Below, one piece after another: positions 1 through 9,790 of a stretch of 64,000 bases of DNA. Positions within the stretch are counted from its first letter, which is position 1. Each line of letters begins with the position of its first letter. The stretch is from contig CALYLX010000080.1 of the NCBI GenBank assembly GCA_944990035.1, positions 496,001 through 560,000 on the forward strand, in the 5' to 3' direction. The notes under the pieces were generated by a model. That model searched no databases. It saw only the letters and a program-made list of their open reading frames with translations, and was not told where the DNA came from. The translations under genes were made by a program, and so were the position numbers. The DNA is from Clitopilus passeckerianus (taxonomy: Eukaryota > Basidiomycota > Agaricomycetes > Agaricales > Entolomataceae).

Positions 1-2
1 AA

Positions 3-882
3 CAACTACCTGAATGCTATATACAGAAGATTTGAACTCTCCGACAAGCTGGTATCTGACAGAGGTCCACAATTTGCATCCAAAGTATTCCAAGAACTTG
101 GACGACTCCTCAGAATTAAGCTTTCCCTGACAACTGTGTATTACCCACAAGCAGATGGAGAAACCGAACACATCAACCAGGACATTGGCACCTATCTCTG
201 ACGATTCTGCGCCAATAACCCTGAAAAATAGCTAAAACTCATTCCTCTGATGGAATTTGCCCACAACAAATAAATGCACACTATCACCACACAAACTCCA
301 TTCTATCTAATGAATGGAGCAAAACCACGTGCTATCCTACTTCTCTATTAGAAAACAAACATTTCTACTGCAGAAACCCAAATGAAAGAACTCCAACAAG
401 CATGAGACAAAGCTGCAGCTGCCCACAAATTAGCAAGACAAAGGATGGCCAAACATGTCTGGAGTAACTTCAAACCATTTGAGCAAGGACAGAAGGTTTG
501 GTTGGAAGCAACCAACCTAAAACTGGCATACTACTCAAAGAAGTTCACACCACGACGAGAAGGCCCTTTCACAATCAAAGAAGTGCTAGGCCCACTAACC
601 TACAAACTGGAACTACCCCAAACATAGAAGATTCACCCGGTATTCCACGCCACTCTCCTCACACTATACAAGAAAACAGAAACACATAGACCTAACTTCC
701 TAGAACCCCCACCCAACCTCATCAATCAAGAAGAAGAATGGGAAGTTGAGAAAATTGTCGCACACAAATGACATTGTGGGAGAATCCTTTACAAGATCAA
801 ATAGAAAGGATATTTGACATCAGAGAACTCTTGGGAACCTGTGGGAAATCTCAAGAACACCAAGAAAACCCTTGAACGGTAA
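3..882 (+). pseudogene. Gypsy pol 3' end: integrase and chromodomain, broken
   Basis: The product was the C-terminal part of a Gypsy Pol polyprotein. The first 60 codons read as an integrase core segment with SDRGPQFAS (second catalytic Asp context) and YPQADGETE (catalytic Glu context). A TGA near 199 ends this frame. Downstream the integrase tail ([34 protein letters not shown]) is followed at about 730-870 by a chromodomain ([31 protein letters not shown]). In related elements the chromodomain steers integration to marked chromatin. At least five in-frame stops are visible, mostly compatible with C-to-T or G-to-A change. Copy 2 carries the same region at 3904-4623. Confidence 0.85.
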
Positions 883-935
883 AACCCCATCAACTGCACT
901 ACAGTGTTCTACCAAACAAACAAACCTCTCTTATA

Positions 936-2538
936 ATGCCTTCTAATGTCTCCTCCTATGACTGCACCATCATCCTTAACACCTTCAAATCTGATTCCGC
1001 TATTACAGCACTCCATACAAACACTGCCTGGAGCAGGAACAACAACCCTCTCACTGCTGTGGAGGAACAGGGAACCCTCTACTAAAACCAACAAACCAAA
1101 ACCCAAAACAAAGTGGCTTGTCTCTGCCACCAATTTTTGAAGACCACTGAAGAGCTTGATAGTCTTCTTGACAAAATTGACTGACAAACAGAGGAGATGC
1201 TCACTGACCTCTTCTTTGCTACTAGAGGTACAGCCTTCCTTAATCAGTTCTATCCTGAACGGAAACGCTGGTTCAAGAACCCGACAGAGACGGACTTCAA
1301 AACCCTTGCTGCTGATCTCTGGGGGCTTGAAGAAGAACAAGAAGACAACGAACCCACGATCCTCACGCCACGTTAGGTTTGTAGAACTCTACAAAAATTT
1401 CTCCCAATCACCAATTTAGAAACAGCCACCAGAATCAGACATAACCCATTTGTCAAAACCAACCTGAAGGAACAAGAGAACAACAAGAAAAATATCGACC
1501 CCAATGTCAAACCCAACAACACCCTACCTCTCTGCATTCGAAAGCCCACCCAAGTCAGATTCACCGACTCTGGTGAACCCTCTTTCTCGACAATCTCGTG
1601 TCAAAAGGCACTGCGTACTGGATACCTCGCTAGTGTTTGAAGGTCTGGTCACAGAGACCAAAAAAGACCAGTGGACCAGACCAGACCAGACTGGTTGTAA
1701 CCGGACTGCAGATGACTGGTTACTTGCAGTCTCAAGTGGTTACGGTTACGATCTTTAAGAATTCTGAAAAATGTTGAGACTAGCCAAAGACCGGTTTGAA
1801 CCGGTCCTAACCGGTCTTTTGGTACTATGTATCTATGGGCGCTATTTCGCGCTTCCCAAATCTATTTGTATGTAGTGTAAACACTTTGAAATGCAAAATG
1901 TGCGATGTTTTTGAAGTGTGGGAACATTTGTTGCTTGATTTGGACGTTTTTGATGGCTTTTGATGGCAGTGAGCAGGCCCTCCGAGATCGCACCAACCAC
2001 CTCAAAGGCAGCAATCAACTCATCAGTGGCTGTGTTTCCGCGATCAATTTCAGAGAAAGGCATATGACTCACAAAAAAACACTTTCCTCACGCAATTTTG
2101 AATGTATACATATATTTTAAGTTAGCACAGATGTTTATAAGATGTATCTACATACATCTAGGCAGTTACAGCATGTTGAAGTAGCAAAATTGACTAAAAA
2201 CCAGTCCAAACCGGTCAAGACCGGTCTTTGGTCAGTTTAAGACCGCACAAAACCGGTTTTGATCGGTTTGGTCTCGGTCTCAGCCAAAATGATGGCAGTT
2301 AAAACTGGTCACAGTCCCGATCTTTTGAAAATCTGCAGACCGGACTGGACCTTAAAACACTGTACCTCGCCAACCAACCAATCCCACTGCGATGGTTCGG
2401 ATGCTACATCTGTGGAGGCAAACATCGACAATGTCATTACTTTCATTTTGTTTGTTGCCTGGCCATTACCCGATTAAATGCCCACAACGCTATTGGAAGA
2501 ACATAGACTGCCACTTCTGGGGCAAAAAGAAGAATTGA
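936..2538 (+). pseudogene. Extra 3' ORF of Gypsy copy 1 (zinc-knuckle protein), broken
   Basis: Downstream of the chromodomain there is a separate reading frame starting at ATG 936 (MPSNVSSYDCTI). It stops at a TAA near 1083 and then continues in frame as recognisable sequence. The C-terminus (2383-2538) is cysteine/histidine rich: CYICGG, a CHYFHFVCC stretch, GHYPIKCPQ and DCHFWG, arranged like two zinc knuckles. A 732-bp hAT MITE splits the gene. The same ORF follows pol in copy 2 (3054-3929), so it belongs to the element family. I do not recognise the protein; nucleic-acid binding is inferred only from the Cys/His pattern. Confidence 0.6.
1631..2362. mobile_element. hAT-type MITE, 732 bp, 8-bp target duplication
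   Basis: The element is bounded by an exact 8-bp direct repeat TACCTCGC (1623-1630 and 2363-2370). Its ends are imperfect inverted repeats: TAGTGTTTGAAGGTCTGGTC on the left and, read inward from the right, CAGTGTTTTAAGGTCCAGTC. An 8-bp duplication and CAGTG-type ends are hallmarks of hAT transposons. Many ACCGG/ACCGGTC motifs crowd the subterminal regions, as expected for transposase binding sites. It encodes no transposase and must be non-autonomous. The matching empty site survives in Gypsy copy 2 at 3240-3247, where GCGAGGTA appears once with no insert. Confidence 0.85.
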
Positions 2539-2558
2539 AGTTAGGCAACTTCAATGCT

Positions 2559-3020
2559 TGTTAAGCTAGTATCGCTATGCGCTTAACTAATGCCAAGGGT
2601 TCAGCTGCTTAGTCTCCTACCAGCCTTTGTAGAGACGAGCAAGAGTAATCGAGCAAATCGAAGTTTAAAGCAAATAGCGATGTATAGGCTTTTAGGTCAA
2701 GCTGGGGAAGCAAGACCAAAAGCGTGAAAGTATTTATACAAGATTGGTAGAGCTAAGGGTTGGGCATTGCGCAGCAATGCTGGGTAAGTAAAAATAAGTA
2801 TGACTCAGAGTGAGTCGGGGTAAGAGTCACTATAAGTCACGATAAGTAAATATAGTACAAGTATCTCACGATCATGAGAATACTGAATAATCAATGTAAG
2901 AGGGATGAGAAATGCACAGCACTGTAAGGTAATCAAGTGGGTGTAAGCGGGCCGAAGTAGTAACAGTGAATTAGTAAGAGGGAAAAAGAGTCCAGGTGCG
3001 TATCCAAGGTAACTGTAACA
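2559..3020 (-). repeat. 3' LTR of Gypsy copy 2
   Basis: A 462-bp LTR running TGTTACAG...CTTAACA on the minus strand. It contains a TATA-like box (complement of 2731-2738), a TGACTCA motif (2801-2807), a GCATTGC/GCAATGC stem, and at 2694-2704 the 11-nt segment complementary to the element's primer binding site. Homologous LTRs lie at 7672-8599, 7757-8217 and 8618-9080. Confidence 0.9.
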
Positions 3021-3033
3021 TTACCCTCTTGCT
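3021..3033 (-). other. Polypurine tract of Gypsy copy 2
   Basis: Read on the minus strand, AGCAAGAGGGTAA lies directly before the 3' LTR. The same tract (AGCGAGAGGGTAA, 8605-8617) precedes the 3' LTR of copy 1. Its position and purine content fit the plus-strand primer. Just upstream is a short hairpin, TTGAAGT/ACTTCAA (about 3037-3056). Confidence 0.6.
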
Positions 3034-3053
3034 AGCGTTGAAGTCACCCGACT

Positions 3054-3929
3054 TCAATTCTTCCTTTTGCCCCAGAAATGGCGGTCTATGTTCTTCTAGT
3101 AGCGTTGTGGGCATTTAACCGGGTAATGGCCTGGGCCGTGACAATGACACAGACGACAAACAAAATGAAAGCAATGACATGTCGATGTCTGCCTCCACAG
3201 ATGTAACATCTGAACCATCGCGGTGGAATTGGTTGATTGGCGAGGTATCCGGTATGCGGCGCCTTCTGGGACGAGATTGTCGAGGAAGAGAGTTCACCAG
3301 AGTTGGCGAATCTGACTCCGGTGGGCTTTTGAATGCGAAGAGGTAGGGTGTTGTCGGTCTTGACATTGGGGTCAACATTCTCCTTGTTGTTGTCTTGTTC
3401 CTGGTTGGTTTTGACGAATGGATTATGGTTGATTTTAGCAGCGGTTTCTAAATTGGTGATCGGGGGAAATTCTTGTAGGGTTCCACAAACTTGATGTGCA
3501 GTAAGGATTGTGACTTCCTCTTCTTGATTTTCCTCAGGCCCCGAGGGGTTGGAGGCAAGGGTTTCAAAGTCTGTCTCCTCCCAGTTGTTGAACCAGTTTT
3601 GTCGTTTGGAGAAGAACTCGTCGAGGATGGCCATTCCTCCAACAGCAAAGAAGAGGTCTGTAAGGGTTTCCTCTGTTTCTCAATCAACTTTTGTCCAAAA
3701 ATTGATCAAGATCGTCAGTGGTTTTCGCAAATTGGTGGCGGAGGCGAGCCACTTCATTGCGAGTTTCTGTTCATCGGTTTTGGTAAAGAGTTCCTTGTTC
3801 TTCCACAGCGGTAAGAGGGTTGTTGTCGCTGCTCCAGGCAGTGTGCGTACGGAGCGCCGTAATAGCGGTATTGGACTTGAAGGTGTTATGGCTAATGGTG
3901 CGGTCATAGAAAGAGACATTGAGGGACAT
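3054..3929 (-). pseudogene. Extra 3' ORF of Gypsy copy 2 (zinc-knuckle protein)
   Basis: This frame starts at ATG 3929, overlapping the last 26 nt of pol in another frame, and ends at the TGA at 3054-3056. Its N-terminus ([12 protein letters not shown]) matches copy 1. The longest open stretch begins around codon 100 (MAILDEFFSKRQNWFNNWEE) and includes a charged Asn/Lys/Glu segment. The C-terminus holds CYICGGRHRH and, one frame over, GHYPVKCPQ, so a frameshift separates the two knuckle halves. It does not resemble env or any enzyme I know. Its position 3' of a chromodomain in two copies argues for a family-specific third protein. A captured host fragment is an alternative. Confidence 0.55.
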
Positions 3930-6383
3930 TGTTATATAGCGGGTTTGATTGGAGTTCAAGCGGTTTAACTGTGATGTGATTGATGGGGAATTCCTGGATA
4001 TTCTTCCTCTTCTTATATGCTTTGAGGATGTCCTTGGCATTCTGGAGATTTCCCACAGGTTCCCATGAGTTCTCTGCTGTCAGATATCCCTTCCATTTGA
4101 CCTTATAGAGAATCCTCCCACAATACCACTTGTGCACGATAATCCCTTCAACTTCCCATTCTTCTTCCTGATTGATGAGGTCAGGTGGCAGTTCTAAGAA
4201 GTTGGGTCCATGTGTTTCTGTTTCCTTGTATGGTGTGAGGAGGGTGGCGTGGAATACAGGGTGGATTTTCCATGCGCGGGGTAATTCTAGCTTGTAAGTC
4301 AGTGGGCCGAGAACTTCTTTGATTGTAAAGGGTCCTTCTCGTCGTGGTGTAAACTTCTTTGAGTAGTACGCTAGTTTTAGGTTGGTTGTTTCCAACCAGA
4401 CCTTCTGTCCTCATTGAATGGTTTGAAGTTGCTTCAGATGCGTTCGGCCATCTTTCGTCTCGCAAGTTCATGGGCAGCCGCAGCTTCGTCTCGTGCCTGT
4501 TGGAGTTCTTTCATTCGGGTTTCCACAGCCGGAACATTGGTTTTCTAATATGGAAGGGGAATAGCGTGTGGTTCTGCTCTATTCATTAGATAGAACGGAG
4601 TTTGTGCGGTGACAGTGTGAACTCGTTTGTTGTGAGATCATTCAGGGGTCGGGCTAGTTCTGCATATTTCCCTATGAACCTTTGATAAAAGTTGCCAAAC
4701 CCCAAAAAGGATCAAACTTCCTTTACGGTGGTCAGGGTCAGCCATTTCTTTATCCCATCAAGTTTGGTTGGGTCCATGTGGATCTTGTTTGGAGATATGA
4801 TCATTCCAAGCAATTCAACTTCTGTCACATTGAATTTGCATTTCTCGGCCTTAAGGAACAGATTGTGCTCCATCAGTCTTTGAAGTACCCTTTGGTGCGC
4901 TTCTTGTGCTCCCTTGGGTCTTTGGAGAAGAGTAACATGTTGTCCATGTAAATGATTCGCCATCCTTCATCAATCATGTCTCTGAAGATGTGGTTCATCA
5001 TTGCTTGAAACAAAGCTGAGGAGTTGCATAGTCCAAAGAACATGACGGTGGGTTCAAACAAGCCTCAATTTGTTTTGAAGGCTGCTTTCCATTCGTCTCC
5101 TTCTTTGATCTGGACATCGTGATATCCCCATTGGATGTCTAGTTTTGTGAAAATCTTTGCTCCTTTGAGTTTGTCGAGTAGGTCTCTAACTAGTGGTAAG
5201 GGGTAGGCATTCTTGACAGTGCCACTGTTGAGGTATCGGTAATCTTGGCAGGGTCATAGTGTGTTTGCTTCTTTCTTTGCTACAAAGAAGAAGAGTGATG
5301 CTTGAGGTGATTTCGAGAGTCGGATGTATCCTTTCCATAAGTTTTCTTTGAGAAATTTGTCCATTTCGGCCTGTTCCTTTGGCTTGAGGGGATAGACCTT
5401 GCAGTCTTTCAGGACAAAATCTGGTTTGAGATCAATGGTGTGATCCCAATGCCGAGATGGGGGGAATCATTCTGATGCTTCTTTTTTGAAGACTTTCTTG
5501 AATTCGTGGTATTTGGGGGGAATGAGGTCTTCAAGTTTCTTTTTGACTTCTTCGGTTTTCTGATGTTCAAGGGTTTGGGAGATGGATGTCTTGGCGCGGA
5601 TCCAGACATTCTGAGTCGGGACAAATTGCAGTGATCCTCTGTCTTGGGTGATTCAGGAAATATTCGCAGCTCAGATTCTTCTGATTTCTGTTTCTTAATG
5701 TTTGTTTATCAACAGGGAGTTGGCTTGTTTGAATATCCCCATTACTGGTTCTCCTTTCACGTAGGCAATAACCAGGTCTTGTTTGGCATTGGGTTCTTCT
5801 AAGGGTGTTTCAATGGGTTCGGGTTCAATGGGTTCGGGTTCGTCGGGTATGTTGGGGGCATTTGGGCATGATTCTTTTGTTGCAGCTAGTCGTCTGATCT
5901 GGACTCAGGCAAGGCCTGTGCGTAGTGGGGATGTCTTAATGTGTTTGGGGTTAATGAACAGTGTTCCCTTCTGCCAGTTGATTTCCGGGTTCATTCGCTT
6001 CAGCCATGGGAGTCCGAAAATCAGGTGTTCATTCCCTAATCCTGTGACCAGGCACTGTTCTGATGCCTTGTGTTTCCCTATCTCTATATTGACCCAAGTG
6101 TAATGGGTGATTTGCCCTGTTTTGTTGATAGTGCCGTCAACATTCTTGGCAGTGAGAGGTTGTCGAAGGGGATGTGTCTTGATTCAGTGGCAGGCGACGA
6201 ATTCTTTGTCAATGAATAGCCCTTGAGCACCTGAGTCGACTAGAGCTTTGGTTTCAATAGTTCTTTCTTCATTTGGAGCAGAGACCTTAATGGGTAAACA
6301 CATAGATTTATCAAAAGGTTCTGCATACGACATAGAAGAAATCAGTATTGTGGTGGGTTCAGACGTTGATACTGGCCGCCGTT
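3904..6383 (-). pseudogene. Gypsy pol: protease, RT, integrase tail, chromodomain
   Basis: Read on the minus strand, the order is aspartic protease (ALVDSGAQGLFIDKEF, active-site DSG near 6229-6240), then reverse transcriptase with [28 protein letters not shown] and IYMDNMLLFS. The catalytic motif is YMDN instead of the usual Y-x-DD, so the second Asp is lost. After the palm (GNFYQRFIGKYAELARPLNDL) the sequence jumps near 4630 to the integrase tail, deleting RNase H and the integrase core. A 163-codon open stretch (3904-4395) carries the integrase C-terminus and an intact-looking chromodomain ([29 protein letters not shown]). Many stops break the upstream frames. Confidence 0.85.
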
Positions 6384-7619
6384 TTAAAAATCCTTATCGA
6401 GTTCTTCCCAGAACTTGTCCAATTCTTCCGCTTCCAACGCTCTAATGGTTCTGACAAGATCTTTGATGTTCTTCTTGCCATAAGAATTGGTGTTAGTGGA
6501 CTGCTTTCCTCCTCTGCGTTCAGGACATTCTTGAGAGCGATGTCCTTTCTTGAAGCAGCGGAAGCATTTCCCTTCTTTCATTAACTCTTTTCTTTTTTCA
6601 AAAGATAAGGCGTCAATATCCATGGCGTTAGGGTCTGCTGTGGTATGGGTATTGCGGGGGTTTGCGTGGGAGATAGGGGGAAGTCCTCTGTTGCAGCAGA
6701 TAACATTCTGTCCTCTATGCCATTGTGCATCAAATCGAGTGGCGTGGTCGTACCATCCATCAATGGTGGCGGGAAGCGTGGGGAGGTTATAGATCTTCTC
6801 AATAATCTTGGAATTGAGTCCTTTCTGGAAGAATTTGATCTTTCCTTTTTCATCAGTGATCCCAAAGGCGGAGATAAGGACCTTAAATTGAGATATGTAG
6901 TCATCAATTGGTCCTTTCTGTGTGAGAGTGTCTAGAAGAAAGCGTTGATGAACTCCTTTTCCAACTGTTTGAAATTGGGGAAGACAAGGTCATTGTCTTG
7001 GCTTGTGTAGGTCTGGCAGAAAGATCGTTTCCATGCCAGAGCGGTCCCTTTCTTCGAAAAGGAGAGTGCAAAAGCAATTTGCTTGTTGGTGTTGTTGTAG
7101 ATGTGTGTATTCAGGGATAGGTACATCTTGACTTCCAACAACCAAACTTCGGTGTTTCTTCGGTCGCCGTCATATTGAAATGGTTGTCCTATTCGGAGTT
7201 CAGCAAGTTTCTTTGGCTCGGGGTCAGTTGGAGCCATTTCTGATGGTTCTTGTTCCAGGTTTTGTGCGGGTGCTGGAGTCTGGGTCTGTCTGGGGGGTTC
7301 TGTTTCTGTTTCTGGTTCTTGCTTGGGTTCTGATCCGGGGTCCGGCTGTGGTTCTGGTTCTGGGTCGTTTACTTCTGTTTCTTCAGTAAAATAGGCAGTC
7401 CTAAGGTAGTCGCTGAATCGATATTGTCGTGGGTTTTTGTCTTTCAGTACCAAGTGTCTCCAAAGGTTTGTGTTAAGGTCAAACTCCGCGTAGGTATCAT
7501 CATCAAGTTGTACTACCCTCTCTGCCTTGGTGGGGGTTGAGGCGTTTGGCGGCCTTGAGAGAGGCGTGGTTCTGGTTGGTTCTGCAAGGGTGATGGACCT
7601 CTTGCAGTCGGGTGGTTGG
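6384..7619 (-). pseudogene. Gypsy gag with CCHC knuckle, broken
   Basis: The frame is open from about 7619 but shows no clear ATG, so the true start is unresolved. A Glu/Pro/Thr-rich N-terminal part is followed by a capsid-like region (FQYDGDRRNTEVWLLEVKMY, GTALAWKRSF, FKQLEKEFINAFF). A TAG near 6932 interrupts it. The frame resumes with YISQFKVLISAFGI and ends in CFRCFKKGHRSQEC, a standard CX2CX4HX4C nucleocapsid knuckle near 6555. Gag should package the element RNA into cytoplasmic particles. The stop and missing start mean no functional Gag from this copy. Confidence 0.8.
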
Positions 7620-7658
7620 TGGTTGTGGCCTACGCTTACAATGAGCGGGCTATCAGAT

Positions 7659-7671
7659 CAGCTTGACCTTT
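7659..7671 (-). other. Putative self-priming primer binding site
   Basis: Directly after the 5' LTR of copy 2 the minus strand reads AAAGGTCAAGCTG. AGGTCAAGCTG is the exact complement of CAGCTTGACCT, found 34 nt after the start of the TATA box inside the LTRs (8072-8082 in the solo LTR; complement at 2694-2704 in the 3' LTR). Tf1/sushi chromoviruses prime with the first 11 nt of their own RNA. No tRNA-type TGG start is seen. Confidence 0.6.
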
Positions 7672-8599
7672 TGTTAAGCTAGTATCGCTATGCGCTTAAC
7701 TAATGCCAAGGGTTCAGCTGCTTAGTCTTCTACCAGCCTTTGTAGAGATGAGCAAGTGTTACAGTTACCTTGGATTCGCACCCGGACTCTTTTTCCTTCT
7801 TACTAATTTATTGTTACTACTTCAGCCCGCTTACACCTACTTGCTTACCTTACAGTGCTGTGCATTATTCATTCTTCTTACATTGATTACTCAGTATTCT
7901 CACGATCGTGAGATACTTGTACTATATTTACTTATCGTGACTCATAGTAACTCTTACCCCAACCCATTCTGAGTCATACTTATTTTACTTACACAGCATT
8001 GCTGTGCAATGCCCAACCCTTAGCCCTACCAACCTTGTATAAATACTTTCATGCTTTTGGTCTTGCTTCTCCAGCTTGACCTAAAAGCCTATACATTGCT
8101 ATTTGCTTTAACTTCGACTTGCTCGATTACTCTTGCTCGTCTCTACAAAGGCTGGTAGAAGACTAAGCAGCTGAACCCTTGATACTTGTTTAAGCAAGTA
8201 GCGATACTAGCTTAACAGCGAGAGTAATTGAGCAAGTTGAAGTTTAAAGCAAATAGTGATGTATAGGCTTTTAGGTCAAGCTAGGGAAGCAAGACCAAAA
8301 GCGTGAAAGTATTTATACAAGATTGGTAGGGCTAAGGGTTAGGCATTGCGCAGCAATGCTGGGTAAGTAAAAATAAGTATGACTCAGAGTGAGTCGGGGT
8401 AAGAGTCACTATGAGTCACGATAAGTAAATATAGTACAAGTATTTCACAATCGTGAAAATACTAAATAATCAATGTAAGAGAAATGAGAAATGCACAGCA
8501 CTGTAAGGTAATCAAGTGGGTGTAAGCGGGCCGAAGTAGTAACAGTGAATTTGTAAAAGGGAAAAAAAGTCCGGGTGCGTATCCAAGGTAACTGTAACA
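7672..8599 (-). repeat. 5' LTR of Gypsy copy 2, split by a solo LTR
   Basis: The LTR occupies 7672-7756 and 8223-8599, together 462 bp, the same length as its partner at 2559-3020. The gap is a plus-strand LTR plus one copy of its 5-bp target duplication. Confidence 0.9.
7757..8217 (+). mobile_element. Plus-strand solo LTR of the same Gypsy family
   Basis: A 461-bp LTR from TGTTACAG to CTTAACA, inserted in the opposite-strand LTR of copy 2. It is flanked by GCAAG (7752-7756) and GCGAG (8218-8222), a 5-bp duplication with one change. No internal sequence is present, so it arose by LTR-LTR recombination. It keeps a TATA box (8038-8045), TGACTCA (7938-7944) and its inverse TGAGTCA (7970-7976). 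Confidence 0.88.
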
Positions 8600-9080
8600 A
8601 CGCTAGCGAGAGGGTAATGTCACAGTTACCTTGGATACGCACCCAGACTGTTTTCTTTCTTACTCATTTACCATTACCATCTCTGGCCCGCTTACACTTA
8701 CTTGATTACTTCACATTGCTGCGCATTACTCATTTTTTTACATTGATTACTCAGTATTCTCACGATCGTGAGATACTTGTACTATATTTACTTACCATGA
8801 CTCATTGTGACTCTTTACCCTGACTCACTCTGAGTCATGCTTACTTTTACTCACACAGCATTGCTGCACAATGCCTAACCCTTAGCCCTACCTATCTTGT
8901 ATAAATACTTTCACACTTTTGGTCTTGCTTTCTCAGCTTGATCTAAAAAGCCTATACATTGCTATTTGCTGTAACTTCGACTCACTTGATTACTCTCGCT
9001 CATCTCTACAAAGGCTGGTAGAGGACTAAGCAGCTAAACTCTTGATACTTAGTTGAGTGTGTAGCAATACTAGCTTAACA
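8600..9080 (+). repeat. Polypurine tract and 3' LTR of Gypsy copy 1
   Basis: 8600-8617 continues copy 1 after the inserted copy 2 and supplies the polypurine tract. The LTR (8618-9080, 463 bp) runs TGTCACAG to CTTAACA. Sequence after 9080 is non-element DNA, so this is the outer 3' boundary of the nest. Confidence 0.85.
8760..8907 (+). promoter_or_regulatory. LTR promoter: palindrome, TGACTCA cluster, TATA box
   Basis: Within the 3' LTR of copy 1 a perfect palindrome CTCACGATCGTGAG sits at about 8760-8773. TGACTCA follows at 8798-8804 and 8821-8827, with the inverse TGAGTCA at 8831-8837, then TATAAATA at 8900-8907. TGACTCA is the Gcn4/AP-1 bZIP consensus. Regulation by a bZIP factor is inferred from the motif only. 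Confidence 0.5.
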
Positions 9081-9790
9081 CTGATCTGCTTGGAGTAGAA
9101 GAGCATTATCAGATTTCTTTTTTAGCCTACAAACTGAGCTCTGAGCTTTTTGAAGATTTTTGCAAAGGGATAATAGCTTGAAATGTGCAGCTTCTATCTT
9201 ATTCTGTGTACACTCAAGAGAGACAGAGAGTTTGCTGCAAGAAGTATCATTTTCTTTCCCAATGTGCATAGGGACTCCATAGTCTTCATAGCATCCTAGG
9301 ATAAGCTGCAAGTTTTCTCTTTGTTGCTTCGGGTCTGCTCAGCACTAGCTTGTCGCAAGAGTTCAATCTGCTCTTCAAGAATTGTGCAGTGCTTCTGAGA
9401 TCACTGCTATACTCAGTGCCTATTTCTGAGTTTCATGTACCAGTTTTTACTATGAGCTTTCTCATTAGACACCTCTTCAGAGAGTGACTGAATTTTGCTA
9501 AGAGCAGTTTCAAGCTGAGTGCATAGGTCCTGAGCAGAGAGACATTCTGAAGCAAGGGAATCCTTGATTTCTGTGATCCTAGAATGTGCTATAGCCAGCT
9601 CAGAGCAGAGGTAATCAAAGTTCTTCTCAATTGAGCAAGCTTCCAAGGCATCAGCAGTCTTCTCCCAAGTTAGGGCAAGCTACTGCTGCTTCTTCCATTT
9701 GCCTGCTTTTAGTGCTAGTATGCCGATATCATCATCAGTTTTCTAATTTAGACAGCCACAAATTTCTTCGAAAAAATCATGAAATTTAGT
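9081..9790 (-). pseudogene. Broken coiled-coil protein gene
   Basis: On the minus strand a heptad-rich protein can be followed through several frames. One block runs ALEACSIEKNFDYLCSELAI ... ALSKIQSLSEEVSNEKAHSK (9413-9646). Another is IEAAHFKLLSLCKNLQKAQS (9075-9311). Between them the frame is lost and a LEEQIELLRQASAEQ-like segment appears in another frame. Upstream stops (near 9690 and 9750) end the recognisable part. The pattern fits a long coiled coil. I cannot name the family. Gypsy copy 1 appears to have inserted into or next to this gene. Confidence 0.4.

Larger units (their letters stand above)
1..2558 (+). mobile_element. Gypsy chromovirus copy 1, 3' part (interrupted)
   Basis: This is the 3' portion of a plus-strand Ty3/Gypsy retrotransposon. 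Its 5' LTR, gag and most of pol lie outside the window. It reads integrase end, chromodomain, then an extra ORF, and is cut at 2558 by the minus-strand Gypsy copy 2. Its sequence resumes at 8600 with the polypurine tract and 3' LTR, so the two pieces are one element. The cut is marked by a 5-bp target duplication, ATGCT (2554-2558) and ACGCT (8600-8604), with one mismatch. The body is full of stop codons and cannot be active. Confidence 0.85.
2559..8599 (-). mobile_element. Gypsy chromovirus copy 2, LTR to LTR
   Basis: A minus-strand Ty3/Gypsy element with both LTRs (2559-3020 and 7672-8599), PBS, gag, protease, reverse transcriptase, integrase tail, chromodomain, an extra 3' ORF and a polypurine tract. 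It sits inside copy 1 with a 5-bp target duplication (ATGCT/ACGCT). Without the solo LTR later inserted in its 5' LTR, its LTRs would both be 462 bp and the element about 5.6 kb. RNase H and most of the integrase are missing: at about 4630 the reverse-transcriptase connection region runs straight into the integrase C-terminus. Numerous stops make it defective. Confidence 0.9.

Noticed and set aside
1631..2362. Transposase gene in the hAT-like element
   Set aside because: Short frames only, with no hAT dimerisation or zinc-finger motifs; the element is a MITE.
7650..7671. tRNA-type primer binding site
   Set aside because: No TGG-type start and no clear match to a tRNA 3' end; the internal 11-nt complement explains the site better.
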